NCBI GenBank assembly: GCA_964369175.1
Contig: CAYJEM010000005.1
Coordinates: forward strand, 1 to 54,434
Length of the DNA stretch: 54,434 bases
From: Tannockella sp964369175
GTDB taxonomy: Bacteria > Bacillota_I > Bacilli_A > Erysipelotrichales > Coprobacillaceae
Reading direction: 5' to 3'
The first letter of the stretch is position 1. Every line of letters begins with the position of its first letter. Below the pieces are notes generated by a model. The model was not told the origin of the DNA, made no database searches, and was given only the letters and a program-made list of their open reading frames with translations. The position numbers and the translations under genes were made by a program. Below, one piece after another: positions 34,266-41,892 of the stretch.

Positions 34266-34320
34266 CATAAAAAAACGAACCTTTATAAATTGGTTTTCCA
34301 ATTCTTGTAGTTCGTCTCAA
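34266..34320 (-). repeat. IS3-end-like terminator repeat (copy 2)
   Basis: Read on the minus strand this ~50-base segment matches copy 1 at 2457-2506 closely. Both begin TGA(A/G)ACGAAC, share TTGGA and CCAATTTATA, and end AGGTTCGTTT. Here ACGAAC/GTTCGT arms plus an inner AATTGG/CCAATT stem and a T7 tail form a terminator for the minus-strand gene at 34339. In both copies the segment follows a gene in the same orientation. Confidence 0.65.
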
Positions 34321-34338
34321 GACTTATAGAATTCATTT

Positions 34339-34827
34339 TTAACGACATCTTTGTAATGCTTGCTTCACACGTGATTCATCTAAGAAGCGTAATGAAGTTT
34401 CATAAGATTTTTGTCCATAAATAAAACGTACTTTTGATTCTTTAGGATAAGTAACTCGCTTAATCTTACGATAGTCAAGCACAGCTTTTCCGATAATCAT
34501 TTGGCGACTACCGATGTATGTGATTTGACCAAAAAAATAAGTAACACCAATTGTAGCAATTGTTGATATATTCAATATTGCTAGTGTTGTAGCTAAATCA
34601 CTATTAATGTTGATAATTGCAAAAAAGACACCAATAGTACATATACCAATATAAATAATGCCAAGAATACAATAAAAGATAAGACCTTTTTGATTAATAC
34701 ATAAAGTTAATGTTTTATCTTTTTGCTTGTGTTTTCTAAATGAAAAGATTAATGAGATATTTACAAAAAATAACCAACAAAATACAATTGTAACTAGTAT
34801 TGGTAAAATTGAAAGAAAGATATCCAT
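34339..34827 (-). CDS. Membrane protein of unknown function
   Basis: A 162-residue protein with about four hydrophobic segments in the first two thirds (FLSILPILVTIVFCWLFFV, LIFYCILGIIYIGICTIGV, and two more), then a basic, soluble C-terminal ~45 residues (MIIGKAVLDYRKIKRVTYP). The C-terminal region resembles a small PH-like or DUF-type membrane protein tail but is too short to classify. AAAAGGAG precedes the ATG at 34827. It appears monocistronic. No function can be assigned. Confidence 0.65.
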   Translation of the reverse strand: MDIFLSILPILVTIVFCWLFFVNISLIFSFRKHKQKDKTLTLCINQKGLIFYCILGIIYIGICTIGVFFAIININSDLATTLAILNISTIATIGVTYFFGQITYIGSRQMIIGKAVLDYRKIKRVTYPKESKVRFIYGQKSYETSLRFLDESRVKQALQRCR

Positions 34828-34861
34828 AAAATACTCCTTTTTTTGATATATGTATATTATA

Positions 34862-34890
34862 TAAAAAAAATATGTAGTTGCCTACATATT
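34862..34890 (-). terminator. Terminator of the VanY-CapA operon
   Basis: AATATGTAG and CTACATATT enclose a four-base loop, with a long T run on the minus strand (plus A at 34862-34870), directly after the CapA-like gene. Confidence 0.85.
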
Positions 34891-34898
34891 TTTTAAAT

Positions 34899-36092
34899 TT
34901 AGTTTATTTTAAAGTCACTTCCTATTGTTTCGCTTGTTTTTTTAGTGAAATATTCAGTAATATCATACTCCTCTTGACTTAAGATATAATGTTTATCTTG
35001 TAAATCTGATGAGTAATCACTTAATTTATAAACTGTAGGGTTTGCTTCTTTGATGTTTGATGAGCTTGATTCAAAGTGATTAATAAGCATTGTCCATTCA
35101 ACATTTTCTATTTGAATGGTCCCATCTTTTTCAACAAAATCAAGAGATAGCATACCTTCTAGTTGATTATCAACAGATTCCATTGTACTGATAAAATTAC
35201 CTAAGCTATAGGCAACTAATGTTTGATTACCGTCTTTACCAGTAAGCCACTCCATTGGTTGAATCACATGAGGATGATGTCCGATAACTAGATGTACACC
35301 TAAATCAGCAAAAAATTGAGCATTATCTTTTTGCATTTGATTTGTTTCATAGCTACTTTCTACGCCCCAATGGGCAGAAACGATAACAACGTCACTTGCT
35401 TCTTTAGCGCGGTTAATATCGGCAGTCATTTGTTCCGGGTCAAATCCATGAACTGCATACTCATTTGTTGTTGTGTAACCGTTTGTACCATATGTATAAC
35501 CAACAAATGCAAATGTAATACCATTACGTTCAATTGTTTTGACACGATCGCTATCTTCTTGACTATTATGAACTCCGACAAGTAATACTTCAGGATGTTC
35601 TTTCCAAATTTCAATCGTATTTTCAATGCCGATATACCCTTTATCTAATGAATGATTTGAAGCGCTATTAACAACATCAAAGCCGATGCTTGTAAGATCA
35701 CTAGCAAGTTGCTTAGGAGAGTTAAAAGCTGGATAACCAGTGATTCCTAAACTATCACCACCAATAATACTTTCTTGATTGATAAATGCTAAATCTACAC
35801 CAGCAATATCATCACTTACATTTTGATAGAGTTGTAAAAAGTTATATGTGCCATCTAGATACTCTCCGGCATGTAAATCACCAGCTGTATAAATTCGTTC
35901 ATGTCCAATATTGTCACCTACTGCAAGCATTGAAACTCGTTTTTCTTCTGTTGTTGGATTTACTATAGTTTCGGGCTCATTTGATGGTACTTGATTTGAA
36001 AAGAAGATGGAATTAATAAGTAACCATATCCCCGCTATAGTAAGAATAATGAGTATAAGAGCTGCAACTCTTCTTCGTGTTCTTTTTTTCAT
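34899..36092 (-). CDS. CapA-family (PgsA-like) membrane-anchored metallophosphatase
   Basis: A 397-residue protein with a single N-terminal membrane anchor (RRRVAALILIILTIAGIWLLI) and an extracellular calcineurin-like domain of the CapA/PGA_cap type. Metal-site signatures are MLAVGDNIGH, FINQES, SASNHSLDKG, VSAHWGVE and IGHHPHVIQP. Members take part in poly-gamma-glutamate or capsule export, though most orphan copies have unknown roles. No pgsBC genes are near, so capsule synthesis is not implied. It follows the VanY-type gene by two bases and is translated from the same message, so a wall-related role is plausible. Confidence 0.85.
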   Translation of the reverse strand: MKKRTRRRVAALILIILTIAGIWLLINSIFFSNQVPSNEPETIVNPTTEEKRVSMLAVGDNIGHERIYTAGDLHAGEYLDGTYNFLQLYQNVSDDIAGVDLAFINQESIIGGDSLGITGYPAFNSPKQLASDLTSIGFDVVNSASNHSLDKGYIGIENTIEIWKEHPEVLLVGVHNSQEDSDRVKTIERNGITFAFVGYTYGTNGYTTTNEYAVHGFDPEQMTADINRAKEASDVVIVSAHWGVESSYETNQMQKDNAQFFADLGVHLVIGHHPHVIQPMEWLTGKDGNQTLVAYSLGNFISTMESVDNQLEGMLSLDFVEKDGTIQIENVEWTMLINHFESSSSNIKEANPTVYKLSDYSSDLQDKHYILSQEEYDITEYFTKKTSETIGSDFKIN

Positions 36093-36094
36093 CT

Positions 36095-36940
36095 CTAATC
36101 CTCCATGTTTCTAGCAACATATTCATCATATGTTAAATTTGATTGTTCAACTTTTTTTGCAAGATCCACACCTACATAACGGACATGCCAGCTTTCATAT
36201 CCATAGCCAGTAATATTTTCTTTTCCTTCAGGATAGCGAAGGATAAAGCCATAATTACTAAATTGTGATTTCAAAAATTCATAATGCACTGAATCAGCAA
36301 TATCTTCATAATGTCCACCATCAATTGAAATATCAGCAGCAAGACCGGTAGCATGTTCACTGTGACCTGGGCGAGCTACATATTGATCGGTATATTCTAC
36401 ACCATAGTTATCCACCATGTTAGTATATATTTGATTTTGAAATTCATTTGAACGATATCCACTATAAACATATATTTCAAATCCTTCTTGACGGCATACA
36501 TCTGCCATCTCTAAAAAGGCGTCAGCAGCTTCTTGTCGTAGTTTTTGTCCTTTTAAATTATCAACAGTAACTAAATCAGAAGGTACCCATTCTAAAGGTA
36601 ATTGATATACTTTATTAACAAGGCTATCAATTGCTTCTGGATTAGTGACAATTCTGGGTTCTGTGCTGAAGAAAGGGACATCGATTCCCATATTTACATG
36701 GGTAACAATATCTTCAATTGAATAGCTTGGATTTGCTTGCTGATACGAACTATAATTTGCTTCATAAGTTGGTATATAGTAACTAAGTGATGCAAAACTA
36801 CTAACTGGTATTTCTTGATTATCAATTGGTGTTGTATCCGTAGTTTTTGTATTGTTTGTAGTCATAAATATAACAATACCAACAACAAGTATAATCGGTA
36901 TAATTATAAGTATAACTTTTTTAATGTTTAATTTTTTCAT
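36095..36940 (-). CDS. VanY-family D,D-carboxypeptidase
   Basis: A 281-residue cell-surface zinc peptidase that trims the terminal D-Ala from peptidoglycan stems. An N-terminal membrane anchor (VILIIIPIILVVGIVIFM) is followed by a linker and the VanY domain at about residues 130-270. Metal and catalytic motifs are visible: YSGYRSNEFQ, RPGHSEHATGLAADI (His and Asp ligands) and ESWHVRYVG (Glu and His). It is first in an operon with the CapA-like gene and has a clear promoter. The activity is likely housekeeping wall trimming, as no van resistance genes are present. Confidence 0.9.
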   Translation of the reverse strand: MKKLNIKKVILIIIPIILVVGIVIFMTTNNTKTTDTTPIDNQEIPVSSFASLSYYIPTYEANYSSYQQANPSYSIEDIVTHVNMGIDVPFFSTEPRIVTNPEAIDSLVNKVYQLPLEWVPSDLVTVDNLKGQKLRQEAADAFLEMADVCRQEGFEIYVYSGYRSNEFQNQIYTNMVDNYGVEYTDQYVARPGHSEHATGLAADISIDGGHYEDIADSVHYEFLKSQFSNYGFILRYPEGKENITGYGYESWHVRYVGVDLAKKVEQSNLTYDEYVARNMED

Positions 36941-36961
36941 AAGTATTTCTCCTTAATATAT

Positions 36962-36989
36962 ATTGTATCAAATGTTGTAAAAGATACAA
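36962..36989 (-). promoter_or_regulatory. Promoter of the VanY-CapA operon
   Basis: On the minus strand TTGTAT, 16 bases and TACAAT lie 23 bases from the start codon. The two boxes are part of an inverted repeat, ATTGTATC and GATACAAT, which may also serve as an operator. Confidence 0.6.
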
Positions 36990-36999
36990 TAAAAATACT

Positions 37000-37052
37000 T
37001 TGACACGTGTGTTAACATGTGCTAACATATTCTTGCGTTAGCTAGTACTAAC
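37000..37052 (+). promoter_or_regulatory. Siderophore-importer promoter with two palindromic operators
   Basis: TTGACA (37000-37005), 17 bases and TAACAT (37023-37028) form the promoter. Box 1, TGTTAACATGTGCTAACA at 37010-37027, covers the spacer and -10. Box 2, GTTAGCTAGTACTAAC at 37037-37052, covers the start region. Both fit GTTA(A/G)-N6-CTAAC and resemble DtxR-family sites more than a Fur box. Repression by a metal-sensing regulator is inferred. Confidence 0.7.
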
Positions 37053-37072
37053 AAAGTGATGAGGAAAATAAA

Positions 37073-38074
37073 GTGAAAAAATATAAAATTACAATTGCGC
37101 TTATCATAATGATAATTATAACATCATTAATATCATTATTTATTGGGGCAATCGACTTAACACCAATATTACAAGGTGACTATACAAATATAGAGCTTAT
37201 ACTTATAACTAGATTAGCTAGATTATTAGCAATCTTATGTACTGGTGTGGGAATGAGTGTTGCTGGTTTAATAATGCAAAAATTATGTATGAATAATTTT
37301 GTATCACCAACTACTGGGGCGACTGTAGCTTCAGCTCAGTTTGGGGTACTTGTGGCAATGATGCTATTTTCAAATGCATCATTGATGGAAAAAACAATGA
37401 TCTCATTTGTTGTATCAATTCTTGGAACTTGGGTTTTTGTTTATTTTATTCAAAAAGTTAAATTTAAAGATGTTGTAATGATTCCGTTAATTGGGATTAT
37501 GTTTAGTAGTGTAATAAGTGGGCTTACAAATTATTTTGCATATCGATTTGATATGATGCAATCATTACAGTCAACATTAATCGGAGATTTTTCACTAATT
37601 CTTCGTGGGAATTATGAAATTGTATTTCTAGTTATTCCATTAATTATTATTTCTTTTATGTATGCAAATCATTTCAATGTTGTTGGAATGGGTGAAAACT
37701 TTTCTAAAAATCTAGGTGTAAATTATAAAGTTGTTCTATTTTTGGGACTTACAATTTGTGCCCTAATTACATCAAGTATTGTTGTAACTGTAGGGACCGT
37801 ATCCTATATTGGATTAATTATTCCAAATCTTGTAGCAATGTTTCGAGGAGATAAGATAAAAGAAAGCTTACTTGATGTTGCTTTGTTTGGAGCTTTATAT
37901 GTACTTGTATGTGATATTATTGGTAGAGTTGTAATCTCTCCGTATGAATTACCTATAGATTTAATTTCAGGAATTATTGGAAGTATTGTCTTTTTGGTAA
38001 TGATGTTTAAAAGACTTAGTCCAAAGAAAAGGAGATCTAAGAATGCAAAAATTCAAACTACTGATGCAGGATAA
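37073..38074 (+). CDS. Ferric-siderophore ABC transporter permease 1 (FecCD family)
   Basis: A 333-residue polytopic permease with about nine membrane helices, of the FecCD family used by iron-siderophore, heme and B12 importers. Diagnostic segments are RLARLLAILCTGVGMSVAGLIMQ near residue 45 and the coupling-helix and cytoplasmic part YIGLIIPNLVAMFRG. It is closest in style to the FatD/CeuB/YclN type. It starts at GTG 37073 after GAGG, behind the double-operator promoter. The second permease begins 32 bases before its end, so the two subunits are co-translated and form a heterodimer. Confidence 0.9.
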   Translation: MKKYKITIALIIMIIITSLISLFIGAIDLTPILQGDYTNIELILITRLARLLAILCTGVGMSVAGLIMQKLCMNNFVSPTTGATVASAQFGVLVAMMLFSNASLMEKTMISFVVSILGTWVFVYFIQKVKFKDVVMIPLIGIMFSSVISGLTNYFAYRFDMMQSLQSTLIGDFSLILRGNYEIVFLVIPLIIISFMYANHFNVVGMGENFSKNLGVNYKVVLFLGLTICALITSSIVVTVGTVSYIGLIIPNLVAMFRGDKIKESLLDVALFGALYVLVCDIIGRVVISPYELPIDLISGIIGSIVFLVMMFKRLSPKKRRSKNAKIQTTDAG

Positions 38075-39017
38075 TCGCTCAAAATTATTTTTGATGATTG
38101 CAGTCTCATTAATTTTTGTTGGCGTATATATGACCATCGATGTTAATATGAAATTCTTTGAATATGCGATGTCAATTCGTATACCAAAAGCATTTGCGAT
38201 ACTAATTTCAGCATTTTGTATAGGCTATGCTAGTATTATCTTTCAATCAGTTATTAATAATAGAATTGTTACACCTTGTTTACTAGGAATGAATTCATTA
38301 TATGTATTAACCCATACAATCCTTGCATTTCTTTTAGGAACCGGAAGTGCTCTAATGACAAATGGAAATCTCTCGTTTCTATTAGATTTAGTAATTATGG
38401 GGGTAGCGGCAACAATAATTTATGGTTTTTTGTTTAAAAAGACAAAATATAATGTATTGTATGTATTGCTTGCTGGAACAGTTATTGCAACATTATTTAC
38501 AAGTATATCTAATACAATGATGCGTACGATGGATCCAAATGAGTTTCAAACATTACAAGATAGTTTAATAGCTGGATTTTCAAATGTTAATTCTGAGATA
38601 ATCGGAGTTACTATAGCGTTAATTATTGTTGTATTTGTAGTATTTAGAAAACATATAAAAATATTAGATGTGTTAACTCTTGGGAAAAATCAAGCAATCA
38701 ACTTAGGTGTTGATTATGATCGTAGTATTAGTCGACTGTTGTTAATGGTAACGATTCTTATTGCGATTGCCACTGCATTAGTTGGTCCGATTTCTTTTTT
38801 AGGATTAATTGTAGCTAATATTTCTAGAGAATTATTTAAAACATTTAAACATTCTTATTTAATGGCTGGGTCATTTCTCATAGGAATAATTATTCTCTTT
38901 GCAGGACAAACATTAATTGAGCATATGTTTAACTATACAGCAGTAATCTCAGTATTTATTAATGTATTTGGAGGTATTTACTTCATGTACTTAATTTTAA
39001 CGAATAAAGGAGCATAA
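38043..39017 (+). CDS. Ferric-siderophore ABC transporter permease 2 (FecCD family)
   Basis: A 324-residue second FecCD permease (FatC/CeuC/YclO type). Signatures are IRIPKAFAILISAFCIGYASIIFQSVINNRIVTP and ISFLGLIVANISREL, the cytoplasmic loop that contacts the ATPase. AAAGGAG lies upstream of the ATG at 38043, inside the end of the first permease gene. The ATPase gene starts just after its stop. The overlapping order permease-permease-ATPase-binding protein matches catecholate-siderophore importers. Confidence 0.9.
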   Translation: MQKFKLLMQDNRSKLFLMIAVSLIFVGVYMTIDVNMKFFEYAMSIRIPKAFAILISAFCIGYASIIFQSVINNRIVTPCLLGMNSLYVLTHTILAFLLGTGSALMTNGNLSFLLDLVIMGVAATIIYGFLFKKTKYNVLYVLLAGTVIATLFTSISNTMMRTMDPNEFQTLQDSLIAGFSNVNSEIIGVTIALIIVVFVVFRKHIKILDVLTLGKNQAINLGVDYDRSISRLLLMVTILIAIATALVGPISFLGLIVANISRELFKTFKHSYLMAGSFLIGIIILFAGQTLIEHMFNYTAVISVFINVFGGIYFMYLILTNKGA

Positions 39018-39018
39018 C

Positions 39019-39771
39019 ATGAAAGTAAATAACATTATCAAACAATATAATGGTGAAAATGTAGTAAAAGGAGTTAGTTTTCAATTACACCGTAATGCGG
39101 TAACTTCTTTCATTGGACCAAATGGTGCTGGTAAATCGACAGTACTAAATATGATTACAAGATTGATAGGTCATGATAGTGGTGAAATCCACTTTGGAGA
39201 TACTGAACTTAAAAAGTGGAATAACAAGGAACTTGCTAAGAAACTTGCTATTTTAACGCAATCAAACAATATTCAAATGAAACTAACAGTAAGAGAATTA
39301 GTTGGTTTTGGTAGATTTCCATATAGTGGGAATCATCTTACTAAGGAAGATAATGAAAAAATTGATGAAGCAATTGCTTATATGGAACTTGAAGAATTTT
39401 CCGATCGATTCATTGATGAACTTTCAGGTGGGCAACGCCAACGTGCATATATTGCTATGGTAATAGCACAAGATACTGAGTTTGTATTCTTAGATGAACC
39501 GACAAATAATCTAGATATCTATCATTCATCAAACATGATGAAAATTTGTCGCAAACTATGCGATGATTTAGGAAAGACGGTTATTTTAGTTTTACATGAA
39601 ATAAATTTTGCTTCTTGTTATTCAGATTACATCGGAGCTTTTAAGAATGGTGAGTTACATACATTTGGTACAGTTGATGAAGTAATGAATAAAGAAGTTT
39701 TAAAAGATTTATATAATGTTGATTTTGAAATCCAATATATTAATGGAAAACCAATATCAATATACTATTAG
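39019..39771 (+). CDS. Ferric-siderophore ABC transporter ATPase
   Basis: A 250-residue ATPase driving uptake through the two permeases. Walker A is GPNGAGKST, the Q-loop is LTQSNN, the signature is LSGGQRQRAYIAM, Walker B is FVFLDEPTNNLD and the H-loop is VLHEINFAS. Family resemblance is to YclP/CeuD/FatE. It has no gap with the permease genes and ends with a hairpin and a siderophore-locus palindrome before the binding-protein gene. Confidence 0.92.
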   Translation: MKVNNIIKQYNGENVVKGVSFQLHRNAVTSFIGPNGAGKSTVLNMITRLIGHDSGEIHFGDTELKKWNNKELAKKLAILTQSNNIQMKLTVRELVGFGRFPYSGNHLTKEDNEKIDEAIAYMELEEFSDRFIDELSGGQRQRAYIAMVIAQDTEFVFLDEPTNNLDIYHSSNMMKICRKLCDDLGKTVILVLHEINFASCYSDYIGAFKNGELHTFGTVDEVMNKEVLKDLYNVDFEIQYINGKPISIYY

Positions 39772-39790
39772 TGGCTTAATGCCACTTTAA
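39770..39790 (+). terminator. Hairpin between importer ATPase and binding-protein genes
   Basis: AGTGGC-TTAAT-GCCACT overlaps the ATPase stop codon. The tail TTAAAAAAGG is not T-rich, so it may work as an mRNA stabiliser or weak attenuator rather than a full terminator. It would help set a higher level of binding protein. Confidence 0.5.
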
Positions 39791-39802
39791 AAAAGGCATC
39801 AT

Positions 39803-39818
39803 GTTAGTTTAAACTAAC
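39803..39818. promoter_or_regulatory. Perfect palindrome upstream of the binding-protein gene
   Basis: GTTAGTTTAAACTAAC is a perfect 16-bp palindrome with the same GTTAG-N6-CTAAC frame as the two boxes upstream of the operon. It suggests a second regulated promoter for the binding protein, though I cannot fix its -35 and -10 boxes. Confidence 0.65.
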
Positions 39819-39845
39819 TAAAAAATATAAGAAAGAGGAAAGAAA

Positions 39846-40808
39846 ATGAAAAAAGTATTATCAATTTTATTAGTAGCAGTTTTAGGGATATCTTTAACTG
39901 GTTGTGGAAGTGCAACAACTGAAGATACAAATGACAGCAGTAAAACAGTACAAATTGAAGCAGTAAATGGAAGTGATGAGATGATTATGGTAGATTATCC
40001 ATTAGATCCTCAAAGAGTTGTAGTATTAAACTACCAAACATTAGACTTCTTAGATGCAGTAGGGTTAGGAGATAGAGTAGTAGGTACAATTAGTGATTCA
40101 ACAATGCCAGAACATTTACACAAATATATGAATGATCCTGAAATTGCTCAATTAGGTGGTATGAAAGAATATGACATGGAAAAAATTATGGAATTAGAAC
40201 CAGATATGATCTTTTCAAGTGACCGTTCAGCATCAAACTATGATGAGTTTGTTAAAATTGCACCAACATTTGCAGCGTATATCGATTATGAAAAAGGATT
40301 CTTTGATAGTTATAAAGAATTAGCTACTAAGCATGCGACAATCTTCAATGTAGGAGATAAAGTTGATGCTACAATTGATGGATATGAAGAAAGAATTGTT
40401 AAAATCGCAGAAGTATCACAAGGTAAATCAGCGATGTTATTAATCTTTGCTGGTGGATTAAATGTATTAGGTGATGATGGAAGAGCTTCTATCGTAACAA
40501 ATGAAATGGGATTCAAAAATATGTATACTGGTGAAGATGTTAACCATGGAAATATTTCGTCATATGAAGGGATTTTAGAACAAAATCCAGAGTATATCTT
40601 TGTATTAGATAAAGATACTGCAGTAGGTGAAGACTCAACAGCTGCAAAACAACAAATGGATAATGAAGTTATTCAAAAAACAGATGCATATAAAAATGAC
40701 AAAATCATCTACTTAGAACCAGGAAATGCATGGTACTTAGCAGATGGTGGTATTACTTCGATGGATTTAATGATTACAAATATTGAAGAAGGTTTAGGAA
40801 TCAAGTAA
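39846..40808 (+). CDS. Siderophore-binding lipoprotein of the ABC importer
   Basis: A 320-residue substrate-binding lipoprotein. The signal peptide ends in lipobox LTGC (Cys20). Two lobes with a long helical linker are typical of class III metal-siderophore binding proteins (FatB/YclQ/CeuE type). VDYPLDPQRVVVLNYQTLDFLDAVGLG and LGGMKEYDMEKIMELEPDMIFSS are family signatures. GAGG precedes the ATG at 39846. It delivers ferric-siderophore, probably of catecholate or related type, to the upstream permeases. The exact ligand cannot be set from sequence. Confidence 0.92.
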   Translation: MKKVLSILLVAVLGISLTGCGSATTEDTNDSSKTVQIEAVNGSDEMIMVDYPLDPQRVVVLNYQTLDFLDAVGLGDRVVGTISDSTMPEHLHKYMNDPEIAQLGGMKEYDMEKIMELEPDMIFSSDRSASNYDEFVKIAPTFAAYIDYEKGFFDSYKELATKHATIFNVGDKVDATIDGYEERIVKIAEVSQGKSAMLLIFAGGLNVLGDDGRASIVTNEMGFKNMYTGEDVNHGNISSYEGILEQNPEYIFVLDKDTAVGEDSTAAKQQMDNEVIQKTDAYKNDKIIYLEPGNAWYLADGGITSMDLMITNIEEGLGIK

Positions 40809-40814
40809 AATAAC

Positions 40815-40840
40815 TAGGCAAGGAAACTTGCCTATTTTAC
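40815..40840 (+). terminator. Terminator after the siderophore-binding protein gene
   Basis: TAGGCAAG-GAAA-CTTGCCTA followed by TTTTAC. It lies 25 bases before the next ribosome site, so the following gene depends on read-through or its own promoter. Confidence 0.75.
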
Positions 40841-40858
40841 ATATGGAGAGGAGATTGT

Positions 40859-41650
40859 ATGAATCCAAAACAAGCAATTAAAAACAGACAACCAATAACA
40901 AGTATCTATCAAGCTACAGTTGACTTTTGCATGCAGCAAGAATACATTGAAATAGCACTACACTCAAATAGTGAATATCCAATTATTGAAAAAGCACATT
41001 ATAAGTATATTGATGGTAAACACATCATGATGATTGTTGGGGTGTCAGGATTATATCAAGCAATAGAGAATCACACATTGGTTTCTGGCATGATTTTTGA
41101 TAAAAATGATGTTGGATTTAAAATGACAAAAAGAATGTATGGAAAATATACATGCCTACAATTAGCGTCTGATAATCCAATTATTGAACGACTTAAAGAA
41201 GATGGTTTATACAAAAAAATGATTCATCATGGAGCAAAGTTATTTCAATTAGAACTAAATGAAGGATGTCTATATTTTTCTAGTAATGAAATTTATACCA
41301 TAGATGCTAAAATGCAACCAAGCTTTGCATCAAAATCATTATCGGGGAAGCCAAGATTTGAAAATAGTCGTTTAGTATTGATGGAATATTGTGATCGTGA
41401 AGTTATTTTTAGTACTATTATTGAAGATGGGATTTATTATACATTAAGTAGAAAAGATGCACGTAAGATAGAATATATTCAATCTAATCAAGAATGTAAA
41501 TTTTATGATGGAATAGAAAATCATTTTACAAGCAAAATTACAATTTTAGATGATAGCCAAATTGAAGTCATCTTTAATAAATTAAAAGACACACATAATA
41601 GTTATTTTAAATCGATGGATGGTTTAGTGGCACTTGCATTTCAAAAATAA
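40859..41650 (+). CDS. FMN-binding split-barrel-like protein next to the siderophore importer
   Basis: A 263-residue cytoplasmic protein that appears to contain two barrel-like halves, resembling the pyridoxamine-phosphate oxidase/HugZ-type FMN or heme-binding split barrel. First half: HSNSEYPIIEKAHYKYIDGKHIMM and ENHTLVSGMIFDKNDVGFK. Second half: ENSRLVLMEYCDREVIFSTIIEDGIYYTLSR. GAGAGGAGATT lies before the ATG at 40859. The position after an iron-siderophore importer suggests a reductase or iron-release role, but the fold match is by eye and not secure. An uncharacterised protein is the alternative reading. Confidence 0.5.
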   Translation: MNPKQAIKNRQPITSIYQATVDFCMQQEYIEIALHSNSEYPIIEKAHYKYIDGKHIMMIVGVSGLYQAIENHTLVSGMIFDKNDVGFKMTKRMYGKYTCLQLASDNPIIERLKEDGLYKKMIHHGAKLFQLELNEGCLYFSSNEIYTIDAKMQPSFASKSLSGKPRFENSRLVLMEYCDREVIFSTIIEDGIYYTLSRKDARKIEYIQSNQECKFYDGIENHFTSKITILDDSQIEVIFNKLKDTHNSYFKSMDGLVALAFQK

Positions 41651-41699
41651 TATTTTCATTTAATGAAAATCAACTTTTGAAATATGAAAAAAAATAATG

Positions 41700-41824
41700 T
41701 GGTATCTATGTTATTATATAGGTGTCCCAAATGTGCGTGTTCTTTTTTCCCGAATAGAATACGAATATTCATACAAATAGATACTATTTGTACTTCCAAA
41801 CAGACATAATGTCTGTTTTTTTTT
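41700..41824 (+). ncRNA. Possible small RNA with terminator
   Basis: There is no protein gene here, yet a strong rho-independent terminator ends the region: AACAGACA-TAA-TGTCTGTT at 41799-41817 followed by eight or more T. Upstream a perfect 9-bp hairpin TACAAATAG-ATA-CTATTTGTA spans 41772-41792. A -10-like TTATTATATAGG lies near 41711-41722. The layout suggests a ~100-nt transcript. It matches no RNA I recognise, and lacks SRP RNA and 6S features. It could instead be the leader of the following HAD gene ended early. Confidence 0.4.
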
Positions 41825-41892
41825 ATTTTAAGAAAATTACCCAATTTATAATATGAATATGGTATGATGACAACTATATGGAGGAAATCTAG

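Noticed and set aside
37010..37052. Classical Fur box
   Set aside because: The palindromes have GTTAG/CTAAC arms rather than GATAAT-type hexamers, so they do not match the Fur consensus.
41656..41844. 62-codon frame on the minus strand
   Set aside because: It runs through the hairpin and strong terminator of a plus-strand transcript, has no family match and an unlikely composition. A non-coding region fits better.
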